A stretch of 13,583 nt of DNA from CAZPBN01 sp964584935 (lineage in GTDB: Bacteria > Acidobacteriota > Aminicenantia > Aminicenantales > Aminicenantaceae): the NCBI GenBank assembly GCA_964584935.1, contig CAZPBN010000036.1, forward strand, positions 1 through 13,583, given 5' to 3'. The notes below the pieces were generated by a model, which did no database searches, was not told where the DNA came from, and saw only the letters and a list, made by a program, of their open reading frames with translations. Below, piece by piece: positions 1 through 6,327 of the stretch; the first letter of the stretch is position 1; the number at the start of each line of letters is the position of its first letter. A program made the translations under genes and the position numbers.

Positions 1-95
1 ATTCTTAAATGACAAGATATGACCTCTATGGTTAGATTTTACATGATTTGATTCGAGTGATTGATTGAATGATGCAACTATGCTAAAGTGCCCGC

Positions 96-1274
96 GTGAA
101 AAAATCCAATCAATCACTGCTTTTGATATCCACAGCGGTTTTTCTGGGCTCTTCAACCTGGTTATCAGGAACGGCTGCCACCCCTGTGCTGAAAAAACTC
201 TGGGCTCTGAATGAAGTGCAGAGTTCATGGCTCACAGCTTCAGTCCAACTGGGTTTCATCACCGGAACATTTCTTTTTTCTTTACTGAATATCTCTGACC
301 TATTCAACACCCGCAAAGTCTTTTTTCTTTCCGCTCTTGCAGGAGCCGCTTGTAACGCTGCTTTTGCCGGAATTTCCCATAGTCTGGAAACAGCGGTTCT
401 CTTTCGATTTCTTACAGGCTTAACCCTCGCCGGTATCTATCCCGTGGGAATGAAACTAATTGCTCAGTGGTTTCAATCCGGTCTGGGATGGCGGCTTGGA
501 ATCATGGTCGGAGCCTTAACCCTTGGAACCGCATCTCCTTATCTAATCTTTACTGTAGGCGGACATTTCAACTGGAGATTGCTTATGTTTTTGGCATCAA
601 TTCTTGCCTTCCTGGGGGGAATGCTTGTCTTGGTGGGAACATCAGACGGTCCTTATTTGAATAAGCTGGCCCGCTTCGATCTCAGAATGTCGTTTAAAAT
701 ATTTTCCAGCAGAAAATTCCGCCTTCAGGCATTCGGATATTTTGGGCATATGTGGGAACTTTATGCTTTCTGGTCCTTCACTGGTTCTTTTCTGGCAGCC
801 AGTTTTATAAAACATCATTCCACTTCATTGCTACCCTTGCCTTTCATATCTTTTTTGGTTATAGGAATCGGCACACTGGGCTGCATTGGGGGAGGCATCC
901 TATCCACAAAAACAGGAGAAAAAGCAATCGCTTATATATCCCTGTTGGTCAGTGGAAGTCTGTGTTTGCTATCCGTTTTTTTATTCGAATGCTCTCCCTG
1001 GATTTTAATCCCGGTTTTTATATTATGGGGCATCTTTGTTGTTTCTGACTCTCCTCAATATTCTGCTTTAGCTGTTAAATACAGTCCGCCTCAATACACA
1101 GGAACAGCCCTTACTATACAGAACGGCATAGGCTTCGGAATAACAGTGATATCAATCCAACTCGTCGCTTGGTTGGCTCAATCCATTGGCTGGAAGTGGG
1201 CATTCCTTTTTCTTGCCTTGGGTCCACTCGCCGGAATATGGGCGATGTCCCGTTTGAAGCCTTTCTCCAAATAA
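96..1274 (+). CDS. MFS transporter, substrate unknown
   Basis: The 392-residue product is almost entirely hydrophobic and has about twelve membrane-spanning stretches, the usual size and architecture of a Major Facilitator Superfamily permease of the inner membrane. A motif-A-like loop follows the second helix (around residues 65-77, NISDLFNTRKVFF), where the canonical form is G-x-L-a-D-r-x-G-r-k. The segment RFLTGLTLAGIYPVG (104-118) is typical of MFS helix 4. The phrase GHMWELYAFW (217-226) after the central cytoplasmic loop recurs in a subset of uncharacterised bacterial MFS proteins, as I recall them. The GTG start at 96 is the first usable one, because the in-frame ATG at 72 runs into a stop after four codons. 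No Shine-Dalgarno sequence is visible. The substrate cannot be deduced from the sequence or neighbours. The gene lies 46 bp upstream of, and on the same strand as, another membrane-protein gene. Confidence 0.9.
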   Translation: MKKSNQSLLLISTAVFLGSSTWLSGTAATPVLKKLWALNEVQSSWLTASVQLGFITGTFLFSLLNISDLFNTRKVFFLSALAGAACNAAFAGISHSLETAVLFRFLTGLTLAGIYPVGMKLIAQWFQSGLGWRLGIMVGALTLGTASPYLIFTVGGHFNWRLLMFLASILAFLGGMLVLVGTSDGPYLNKLARFDLRMSFKIFSSRKFRLQAFGYFGHMWELYAFWSFTGSFLAASFIKHHSTSLLPLPFISFLVIGIGTLGCIGGGILSTKTGEKAIAYISLLVSGSLCLLSVFLFECSPWILIPVFILWGIFVVSDSPQYSALAVKYSPPQYTGTALTIQNGIGFGITVISIQLVAWLAQSIGWKWAFLFLALGPLAGIWAMSRLKPFSK

Positions 1275-1283
1275 TTCTATTCC

Positions 1284-1312
1284 TTGACATAAAGCACCAA
1301 TTTTAATATTTC
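1284..1312 (+). promoter_or_regulatory. Possible promoter for the 793-residue membrane protein
   Basis: A perfect TTGACA -35 hexamer occupies 1284-1289 in the short gap after the MFS stop codon. At 17 bp spacing the -10 region is poor (TATTTC, 1307-1312). Better matches (TAATAT at 1304, TCTAAT at 1311) have unusual spacing of 14 or 21 bp. It may allow expression independent of the upstream transporter gene. Confidence 0.3.
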
Positions 1313-1320
1313 TAATAAAA

Positions 1321-3702
1321 ATGAAACACAAATCCACTATTCTTGCTTCCATCCTGTTCCTGATCTCTTCAGCAGGCATCACTCTTTTTTTGACTCTATA
1401 CTTTCAACTTAAAAATTTCACAATAGCCCATCATTCATATTCATTCTCTCCGTTTGCTTTTTTCCCCATCTTTTTCTGTGTTTTTTTTCTGTTATTCTTG
1501 TTCTGGATTTTTTTGTGGCGTATCGATGTCAATCTTTCCAAAAACAATCCCTATGCTGCTCAAATAAGAAATCTGATTTCTTTTATTCCTTTTTCCTTTT
1601 TTATCATTTCCCCCGTTCTTTGTAAATTCTATATGACCCAGAAGGATTTGAAATCCCGATTAAATATACTTGCTGCTTTAATACTCCTGACTTTCCTGGT
1701 TATAAAATTTGTCATATATAAAATCAGTTCAAAAAAAAGGAGCTTTTATCTGCAGAAACTGGAACAAAGATTTTTATCCCTCTCCATAAAAAAGAAACTG
1801 ATAATCCTATTTATCATTTCTTTTCTCATATACAACCTATGCACATTGGTTCTGGTTATGAAGGGCACTACATTTTCAGGAGATGAACCTTACTACCTTC
1901 TCACCACTCACAGCCTTCTCAAAGACAAGGATATCAATGTTGCCAATAACTATGTGAATAAAGATTATTTTTCATTTTATTCCAAAGAAAAAAATCCAAA
2001 GTTAAGGCTCGGAATTTATGGAAGACAAGGAAAAAAAGGAAAAAATTACATCTATCCCATAAACCTTCCGGGAATATCTGCCCTGATGATTCCTCATTAC
2101 TGGTTAAGCCAGTTTTTTAAAGGGAAAATTCTCACCTTTATAATAAAAGGAAGCCTTTCCATTTGGGCTGTTCTTTTAGGTCTTCAGTTGTTTCTATTTA
2201 CCCGGGAATTATGGGGAAAGGAAAGAATATCAATTATCCTATGGTTTTTATTCACATTGACATCCCCGATCCTTTTCTATGCGATTCATCTCTATCCTGA
2301 GATCCCCATAAGTTTTTTTTCACTGTATGTGTTCAGAAAAGCCTATTCAAACAAAAAACTTTCTGTTTTCCACTATCTGTTCATGGGTTTCCTTCTCGGT
2401 TTGTTTCCTTGGTTCGGGCTCAAATACAATATTATATTAGGACCGCTTCTTCTGGTAACTCTCTATTTTTTATGGAAACAGCATAAGGTGCGAATTAAAT
2501 TGTTATATTTTTTATTCTTTCCTTTAGTATCCTTCTTCCTTTTTTACTGCTTCATTTACAGCCTTTACGGGACTTTTTCACCATTTTCCATATATCAAGG
2601 AATTATGACTCCTGAAAAAGCACAAGCCTTTCGCACCATGATACTGAAAATTCCAGTTATGCTGAGAATCGATTCTTTTTTCGATTACTTCTTGGATCAG
2701 AGAGATGGGCTTCTTCTTTATTCTCCTTTGTATTTCTTTTCCTTTTTAGGACTGATGGAGGTCTTTCGCAGGAAAAAAAGAGACTTCTTTATTTTTCTTT
2801 TTATACTATTGCCTTTTATTCTCAATTATGCTTTCCTCACCCACCGCCAGGGCGCTTCTCCTCAAGGAAGAGTTTTGACTCCTGTTTCCTGGATTTTGAT
2901 GTTGTTGATCGGTTATTTTCTTGTTTTCAATAAAAAACAGCTCTACACTTTTGTATTCGGTTTATTCAGCTTTATAAGCCTTGCCATATCTGGTCTCCTA
3001 CTGCTGAATCCCTCGTTTCTTTATCAGCCCACCACTCATGAACACACCCTCCGAGCCGGAGAAATGTTTGTTTATTTGAGCAACATCAATTTTTTTCTTC
3101 CCCATTACCTTCCTTCTTTCATTAAAATAGACAACACAGGTTACCTCCCTAATTATCTTTGGGTTATGGCTGTTTTGGTTTTTATTCTTGTCTATGCATT
3201 TTCAAAAAGTCAACTGCGAATTAAACCGGTTTTTTCAGTAACTACCTGCCTGTTTTTACTTTCCTTATCGATCTTTCTATGGGTGCTTTTCCCCGGAAAT
3301 TCGCTGTATCCCACAAAAGTTTTCCGTTACTCACCCCAAAAAGCAATGGGTTTTTATATGTCTCCGATGGGAAAAGGAGTGGTTGCCAAAAAAATGGCTG
3401 AATTCTATCTCCATTATGATAAATCCTATAAAATCATATTCAGTTCAAGAAGGAAATTGAATCAAATCAAAATCAATTTTGGCTCTGAGGAAGGAAAATA
3501 TAAGGTGAATATTGACTTTTTTGACATGGATGTTTTCAGGGGAAAAACAATAAACGAGAAAAAAGAAATCACTTATACCCCAACTGCCTATTATCCATTC
3601 AAAAAACTTTATCTTTATGAAATAAACATCAACATCGAGCATCTATCTTCTGAACTTATGCTTAGAAATCCTTATTTCATCCAAATCATCCCTCTAAATT
3701 AA
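1321..3702 (+). CDS. Large polytopic membrane protein, GT39/GT83-like glycosyltransferase candidate
   Basis: The 793-residue product has many membrane helices over residues 1-680 and a more polar C-terminal part (about 680-793). After a helix at about 160-180, the segment TTFSGDEPYYLLTTHSLL (183-200) places an acidic DEP motif in the first large extracytoplasmic loop. That is the arrangement seen in protein O-mannosyltransferase and ArnT-type (GT39/GT83, GT-C fold) enzymes, where the acidic residue helps catalysis with a lipid-phosphate sugar donor. If so, the protein would sit in the inner membrane and add a sugar to lipid, glycan or protein on the periplasmic side. Donor and acceptor are unknown. 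The ATG at 1321 has no Shine-Dalgarno sequence and begins 46 bp after the transporter gene. Family membership rests on topology plus one motif, so a membrane protein of another kind remains possible. Confidence 0.6.
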   Translation: MKHKSTILASILFLISSAGITLFLTLYFQLKNFTIAHHSYSFSPFAFFPIFFCVFFLLFLFWIFLWRIDVNLSKNNPYAAQIRNLISFIPFSFFIISPVLCKFYMTQKDLKSRLNILAALILLTFLVIKFVIYKISSKKRSFYLQKLEQRFLSLSIKKKLIILFIISFLIYNLCTLVLVMKGTTFSGDEPYYLLTTHSLLKDKDINVANNYVNKDYFSFYSKEKNPKLRLGIYGRQGKKGKNYIYPINLPGISALMIPHYWLSQFFKGKILTFIIKGSLSIWAVLLGLQLFLFTRELWGKERISIILWFLFTLTSPILFYAIHLYPEIPISFFSLYVFRKAYSNKKLSVFHYLFMGFLLGLFPWFGLKYNIILGPLLLVTLYFLWKQHKVRIKLLYFLFFPLVSFFLFYCFIYSLYGTFSPFSIYQGIMTPEKAQAFRTMILKIPVMLRIDSFFDYFLDQRDGLLLYSPLYFFSFLGLMEVFRRKKRDFFIFLFILLPFILNYAFLTHRQGASPQGRVLTPVSWILMLLIGYFLVFNKKQLYTFVFGLFSFISLAISGLLLLNPSFLYQPTTHEHTLRAGEMFVYLSNINFFLPHYLPSFIKIDNTGYLPNYLWVMAVLVFILVYAFSKSQLRIKPVFSVTTCLFLLSLSIFLWVLFPGNSLYPTKVFRYSPQKAMGFYMSPMGKGVVAKKMAEFYLHYDKSYKIIFSSRRKLNQIKINFGSEEGKYKVNIDFFDMDVFRGKTINEKKEITYTPTAYYPFKKLYLYEININIEHLSSELMLRNPYFIQIIPLN

Positions 3703-3709
3703 AACGATC

Positions 3710-3738
3710 TTGTCATTATCATCATTCTCAACTAGAAT
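3710..3738 (+). promoter_or_regulatory. Sigma-70-type promoter of the zinc-ribbon gene
   Basis: TTGTCA (3710-3715) and TAGAAT (3733-3738) are each one base from consensus and separated by exactly 17 bp. The expected transcription start is near 3745, which is the ATG of the next gene, so the mRNA should have little or no 5' leader. No Shine-Dalgarno sequence precedes that ATG, which agrees with leaderless translation. Confidence 0.6.
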
Positions 3739-3744
3739 AATTTT

Positions 3745-4068
3745 ATGTTCTTCTTTATCGGCGGAGTCCAGCCTAAAAAAGTCAAAGTGGATAAGCAGCC
3801 AAGGATTTGTCCGAACTGCAGCCATTCAAGTCTCTATCTAAGCCGCCTAGACCATTATCTCAGCATTTTCTTTATTCCCCTTTTTCCTGTAAAAAAAGGA
3901 CCATTATTTCTAAGCTGTGAAAATTGCGGTGCTCACTTTGATGAATATGGGCAGGGAACGGAATTTTCACAGCAAATGCCTCTCAGAAGATGCCCTTACT
4001 GCAACAGGCCTCTTGAGCCGGACTTTGACTACTGTCCTTCCTGTGGGAAAAAAGTCACATGTCGGTGA
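3745..4068 (+). CDS. Small protein with two zinc ribbons
   Basis: The 107-residue product contains four CxxC pairs: C22/C25, C58/C61, C83/C86 and C97/C100, enough for two four-cysteine zinc sites. The N-terminal half (hydrophobic MFFFIGG start, CPNC, a hydrophobic FFIPLFP segment near 42-48, then CENCG) matches my recollection of the zinc_ribbon_15-type family. The C-terminal half (CPYCNRPLEPDFDYCPSCGKK) is a classic short zinc-ribbon hairpin of the kind appended to many bacterial proteins. No catalytic residues are apparent. The function is unknown, and a scaffold or protein/nucleic-acid interaction role is the usual guess for such proteins. It has its own promoter and probably starts translation leaderless. 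Its 3' end overlaps by 14 bp the convergent remnant of an oxidoreductase gene. Confidence 0.85.
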   Translation: MFFFIGGVQPKKVKVDKQPRICPNCSHSSLYLSRLDHYLSIFFIPLFPVKKGPLFLSCENCGAHFDEYGQGTEFSQQMPLRRCPYCNRPLEPDFDYCPSCGKKVTCR

Positions 4069-4315
4069 TAAAAATCCTTTGATTTTTTTCCCAGGCTCCT
4101 CTGGTGAAATCAGGAAAATCTACCGGCTTGCTTTTATGAGCCACTGAACGTTCACTCAATTCTGATACAGCACTCCAGGAAGCGGCATCATAGACATCCA
4201 TATCAGGCTGTTTCCCCTCCAGAAGGGCATGGATCAGTCTGTAATCCTCAAGAAAATCCATCCCTCCATGTCCGGCTCCCTGGGCCAGTTCTCCTATCTT
4301 GTTCCAAATTAAATC
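4055..4315 (-). pseudogene. 5'-truncated Gfo/Idh/MocA-family oxidoreductase remnant (GH109-like C-terminus)
   Basis: Read on the minus strand this gives only about 85 residues, with the phrases GHGGMDFLEDYRLIHALLEGK, DVYDAASWSAVSELSE and DFPDFTRGAWEKN. They match the C-terminal end of Gfo/Idh/MocA-type NAD-dependent enzymes, in particular the GH109 group (alpha-N-acetylgalactosaminidase-like), where HGGMD, DVYDAA.WS and PDFTRG are conserved. Full-length relatives have roughly 400 residues or more, so the NAD-binding N-terminus and most of the protein are missing. Homology stops where the inverted repeat of the adjacent transposase element begins (4316), and an in-frame stop lies directly upstream of the only ATG (4331-4333), itself inside the repeat. 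The missing 5' part is not on the far side of the element, where tsaD begins. This is best explained by insertion plus deletion. The fragment is probably not expressed as a functional protein. Confidence 0.8.
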
Positions 4316-4316
4316 G

Positions 4317-4340
4317 GGGGACACTTTACCCATTTACCTT
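4317..4340 (+). repeat. Left inverted repeat of the transposase element
   Basis: The outer 15 bases are identical to the reverse complement of 5083-5097. The next 9 are identical apart from one base. The repeat contains the hexamer TTTACC twice, 8 bp apart, a small direct repeat that may be the transposase recognition unit. Confidence 0.8.
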
Positions 4341-4425
4341 ATTTTCATGTGAGAAAAAAATAGCACTTATTACGTTTTTATTTTGAGATTATTTTTCACA
4401 TCACAATAAATAATGATATGAAACT

Positions 4426-5088
4426 ATGTCAAGAATTGCCCGAGTTGTCATACCAGGTTGTCCTCATCACATCATCCAAAGAGGAAATAGAAAGCAGATT
4501 GTCTTTTTCAATAATGAAGATAAGAAACTTTATATACAAATCCTAAGAAAGCAGGCTAAACAATCAGGAATTAGTTTTTGGGCTTATTGTTTGATGGATA
4601 ACCATGTTCACTTTATAGCTGTTCCAAAATATGAAGAAAGTTTAGCAATAGGAATAGGAGAAGCTCACCGAAGATATTCAAGCCTTATAAACATAAGGAA
4701 CAACTGGACAGGTTATCTTTGGCAAGGACGCTTTTTATCATATCCATTAGATGGGAAGTATCTTATTGCAGCAGTTCGCTATGTAGAACGGAATCCGGTT
4801 AGAGCTTGTCTGGTAAAGAATGCAGAAGACTATTTCTGGTCAAGTGCAAAATCCCATGTTTTTAGAACAGAAGATTCACTATTAACAGATAATTATCTTC
4901 TTCATGAATTTCCTGACTGGGCATCATTTTTAAAGGAAGATGAAAATGAACAAGATCAAATTTTGATAAGAAAACATGGACAAACAGGAAGACCTCTTGG
5001 TGATGATAGATTCATCCAATTATTGGAAGAGAAAACTGGAAGATTTTTTGGAAAGAAAAAACCAGGAAGAAAAAAGGTAAACGGGTAA
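4426..5088 (+). CDS. REP-associated tyrosine transposase (Y1_Tnp / IS200-like)
   Basis: The 220-residue product begins MSRIARVVIPGCPHHIIQRG, the characteristic start of REP-associated tyrosine transposases. The metal-binding HUH motif is H60-V-H62 in YCLMDNHVHFI. The conserved block YSSLINIRNNWTGYLWQGRF (84-103) follows, with Y84 a candidate catalytic tyrosine. The segment YLIAAVRYVERNPVRA (112-127) is also a hallmark of this family. The C-terminus (GRPLGDD... then a basic GKKKPGRKK tail) resembles the DNA-binding extension of stand-alone members. The enzyme would nick and rejoin single-stranded DNA. The reading frame is intact. No Shine-Dalgarno sequence precedes the ATG, and the stop codon lies inside the right inverted repeat, so the gene occupies nearly the whole element. 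Whether it is still mobile or is a domesticated single copy cannot be judged here. Confidence 0.93.
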   Translation: MSRIARVVIPGCPHHIIQRGNRKQIVFFNNEDKKLYIQILRKQAKQSGISFWAYCLMDNHVHFIAVPKYEESLAIGIGEAHRRYSSLINIRNNWTGYLWQGRFLSYPLDGKYLIAAVRYVERNPVRACLVKNAEDYFWSSAKSHVFRTEDSLLTDNYLLHEFPDWASFLKEDENEQDQILIRKHGQTGRPLGDDRFIQLLEEKTGRFFGKKKPGRKKVNG

Positions 5089-5097
5089 AGTGTCCCC
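5074..5097 (+). repeat. Right inverted repeat of the transposase element
   Basis: This is the inverted partner of 4317-4340, with GGTAAA present twice as the complement of the left-end TTTACC pair. The transposase stop codon TAA (5086-5088) is part of the repeat. Confidence 0.8.
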
Positions 5098-5101
5098 TTA
5101 T

Positions 5102-6106
5102 TTATCGTCGGCGGGAATAAGCATTGAGATCAAGGGGAAATGATTTTATTTTATTGGTTTTGTATTTTTCCAGAGCGAGGGAAGCGACCATTACGGCATT
5201 ATCAGTGCAAAATTCAGGTGAAGGAATAAAACATCCCAAATCTTCTTCCTCCGCTATTTCTCTAAAACCTTTTCTTAGCTTTTTGTTCCTGGCGACACCT
5301 CCGCACAGGATCAATGATTCTGGTTTTGTTATTTCTATTGCTTTGATCAGGTTTGAATAAAGAGCTTGCATCACCCCTTTTTCAAAACTGGCTATCAAAT
5401 CATAAAACTTTGAAGATTCATCCTTTTTAATATGGAGCTTTTTTATCTTCTGAAGGGCGGCTGTTTTCAATCCGCTGAAACTGTAATCCAAACTTTTATC
5501 CCGCATATAGGGAATACTGAATTCAAATCTGTCAGGATTCCCTTTTTCTGCCAGCCTTTCAATAACCGGTCCTCCTGGATATCCCAAGTCAAGAAATTTG
5601 GCAATTTTATCCAAAGCTTCTCCCGCCGCATCATCTTTTGTTTTTCCTATCAGATTGTAGGAAAGCTTTTTTTTCATTATAAAAATGGATGTGTGTCCTC
5701 CGGAAACAACCAGAGCCAGAGCAGGAAAAGGAATATTGTTGTTTATAAAAGCAGACTGAATATGGGCTTCAAGATGGTCAATACTTATAAGAGGCTTTTT
5801 AAAATAATAGGCGAGACTTTTCATAAAAGAAATCCCTACAAGAAGGGACCCGATCAATCCCGGTCCCTGGGTTACAGCGAAACAACTGATTTCTTCCAAA
5901 CACAGCCCTGCTTGTCTCATCGCTTCTTCCACAACATATCCTATAGACATGATATGTTGTCGCGACGCCAGTTCAGGAACCACTCCCCCAAAAGGGGCAT
6001 GAATCTTGTCTTGAGAGAGAACGACACTGCTCAATATTTTAGAATCATGGCGAATCACAGCAGCCGCTGTTTCATCACAGGATGTCTCAACGCCTAAAAT
6101 ATTCAT
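5102..6106 (-). CDS. tsaD: tRNA N6-adenosine threonylcarbamoyltransferase TsaD
   Basis: TsaD transfers the threonylcarbamoyl group to A37 of tRNAs that read ANN codons (t6A modification), working with TsaB and TsaE in the cytoplasm. The protein has the ASKHA-fold signature of the Kae1/TsaD family: an N-terminal ILGVETSCDETAAAV, the metal-binding HLEAH (two histidines four residues apart), the nucleotide loop VVSGGHTS, DDAAGEALDKIAKFL, DYSFSGLKTA, CGGVARNKKLR, and CTDNAVMVA near the end. At about 334 residues it has the normal length. The start chosen (6104-6106) aligns with family members that begin one to three residues before the ILGxETS motif. In-frame ATGs at 6115 and 6127 would add three or seven residues, and none of the three has a clear Shine-Dalgarno sequence. 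The gene lies downstream of mtnA on the same strand. The neighbouring transposase element stops 4 bp short of its stop codon, so it is intact. Confidence 0.97.
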   Translation of the reverse strand: MNILGVETSCDETAAAVIRHDSKILSSVVLSQDKIHAPFGGVVPELASRQHIMSIGYVVEEAMRQAGLCLEEISCFAVTQGPGLIGSLLVGISFMKSLAYYFKKPLISIDHLEAHIQSAFINNNIPFPALALVVSGGHTSIFIMKKKLSYNLIGKTKDDAAGEALDKIAKFLDLGYPGGPVIERLAEKGNPDRFEFSIPYMRDKSLDYSFSGLKTAALQKIKKLHIKKDESSKFYDLIASFEKGVMQALYSNLIKAIEITKPESLILCGGVARNKKLRKGFREIAEEEDLGCFIPSPEFCTDNAVMVASLALEKYKTNKIKSFPLDLNAYSRRR

Positions 6107-6111
6107 CTCAT

Positions 6112-6267
6112 TCATTGCTTGTACCATTCGTTCTGTTGATGAGCAAATTCAATATCGTTTGTCAGGAAAAATATTTTGGTCATCCAAACAAACCAATCAA
6201 TATCATAAACAAACACAATCAACGCAAGTAACGCAATAAACGCAAGTAACGCAATAAACGCAATCAA
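6112..6267 (-). CDS. Possible small membrane peptide ORF upstream of tsaD
   Basis: The minus strand between mtnA and tsaD holds an open frame of about 51 codons. From a TTG at 6265-6267 it reads MIAFIALLAFIALLALIVFV and then a more polar tail ending EFAHQQNEWYKQ. The first 20 residues would form a transmembrane helix and are encoded by the 9-bp tandem repeat. The TGA stop (6112-6114) overlaps an in-frame ATG of tsaD (6113-6115), an arrangement that allows translational coupling. Against it: no Shine-Dalgarno sequence, a non-ATG start, an in-frame stop just upstream, and the chance that the repeat is simply non-coding. I do not recognise a family. Confidence 0.25.
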   Translation of the reverse strand: MIAFIALLAFIALLALIVFVYDIDWFVWMTKIFFLTNDIEFAHQQNEWYKQ

Positions 6268-6276
6268 CGCTACAAA
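6214..6276. repeat. 9-bp tandem repeat, about seven copies
   Basis: Seven successive nonamers fit CGCAANNAA or close variants: CACAATCAA, CGCAAGTAA, CGCAATAAA, CGCAAGTAA, CGCAATAAA, CGCAATCAA, CGCTACAAA. Copies 2-3 and 4-5 form an exact 18-bp duplication (6223-6240 and 6241-6258). A partial copy, CGCAAGTGC, follows at 6286. The period is a multiple of three, so on the minus strand the array can be read as hydrophobic codons without stops. Confidence 0.9.
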
Positions 6277-6327
6277 CGATGTTTACGCAAGTGCAATCCT
6301 GACAGTTCCCTTTTTTGGAACACAGAC

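Larger units (their letters stand above)
4316..5097 (+). mobile_element. IS200-like/REP-associated transposase element with inverted ends
   Basis: The element is bounded by GGGGACACTTTACCC (4317-4331) and its exact reverse complement GGGTAAAGTGTCCCC (5083-5097). After one mismatch the match continues inward for another 8 bp (TTTACCTT on the left, AAGGTAAA on the right). It holds a single transposase gene. No target-site duplication is visible directly outside the ends, as expected for the single-strand HUH/Y1 transposition chemistry of this family. A further imperfect hairpin, ATGTGA (4347-4352) with TCACAT (4396-4401), lies between the left end and the gene. The left boundary truncates an oxidoreductase gene. 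The right boundary lies 4 bp before the tsaD stop codon. Confidence 0.75.

Noticed and set aside
5432..6097. A 221-codon plus-strand open frame inside tsaD
   Set aside because: It lies opposite a full-length, motif-complete tsaD, and its translation shows no recognisable features.
6214..6276. 9-bp repeat array as a CRISPR
   Set aside because: Units are directly adjacent with no spacers and are far shorter than CRISPR repeats.
6214..6294. AAC-rich repeat as the DGR template for the variable region at 13214-13312
   Set aside because: Apart from being rich in A and C it shows no alignment to the variable region: the invariant RGGS and RSANR codons have no counterpart.
6301..6325. GTTCC ... GGAAC inverted repeat after the mtnA stop codon as a terminator
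   Set aside because: The stem is only 5 bp, and in the mtnA direction the A-run is in the loop with no T-tract after it.
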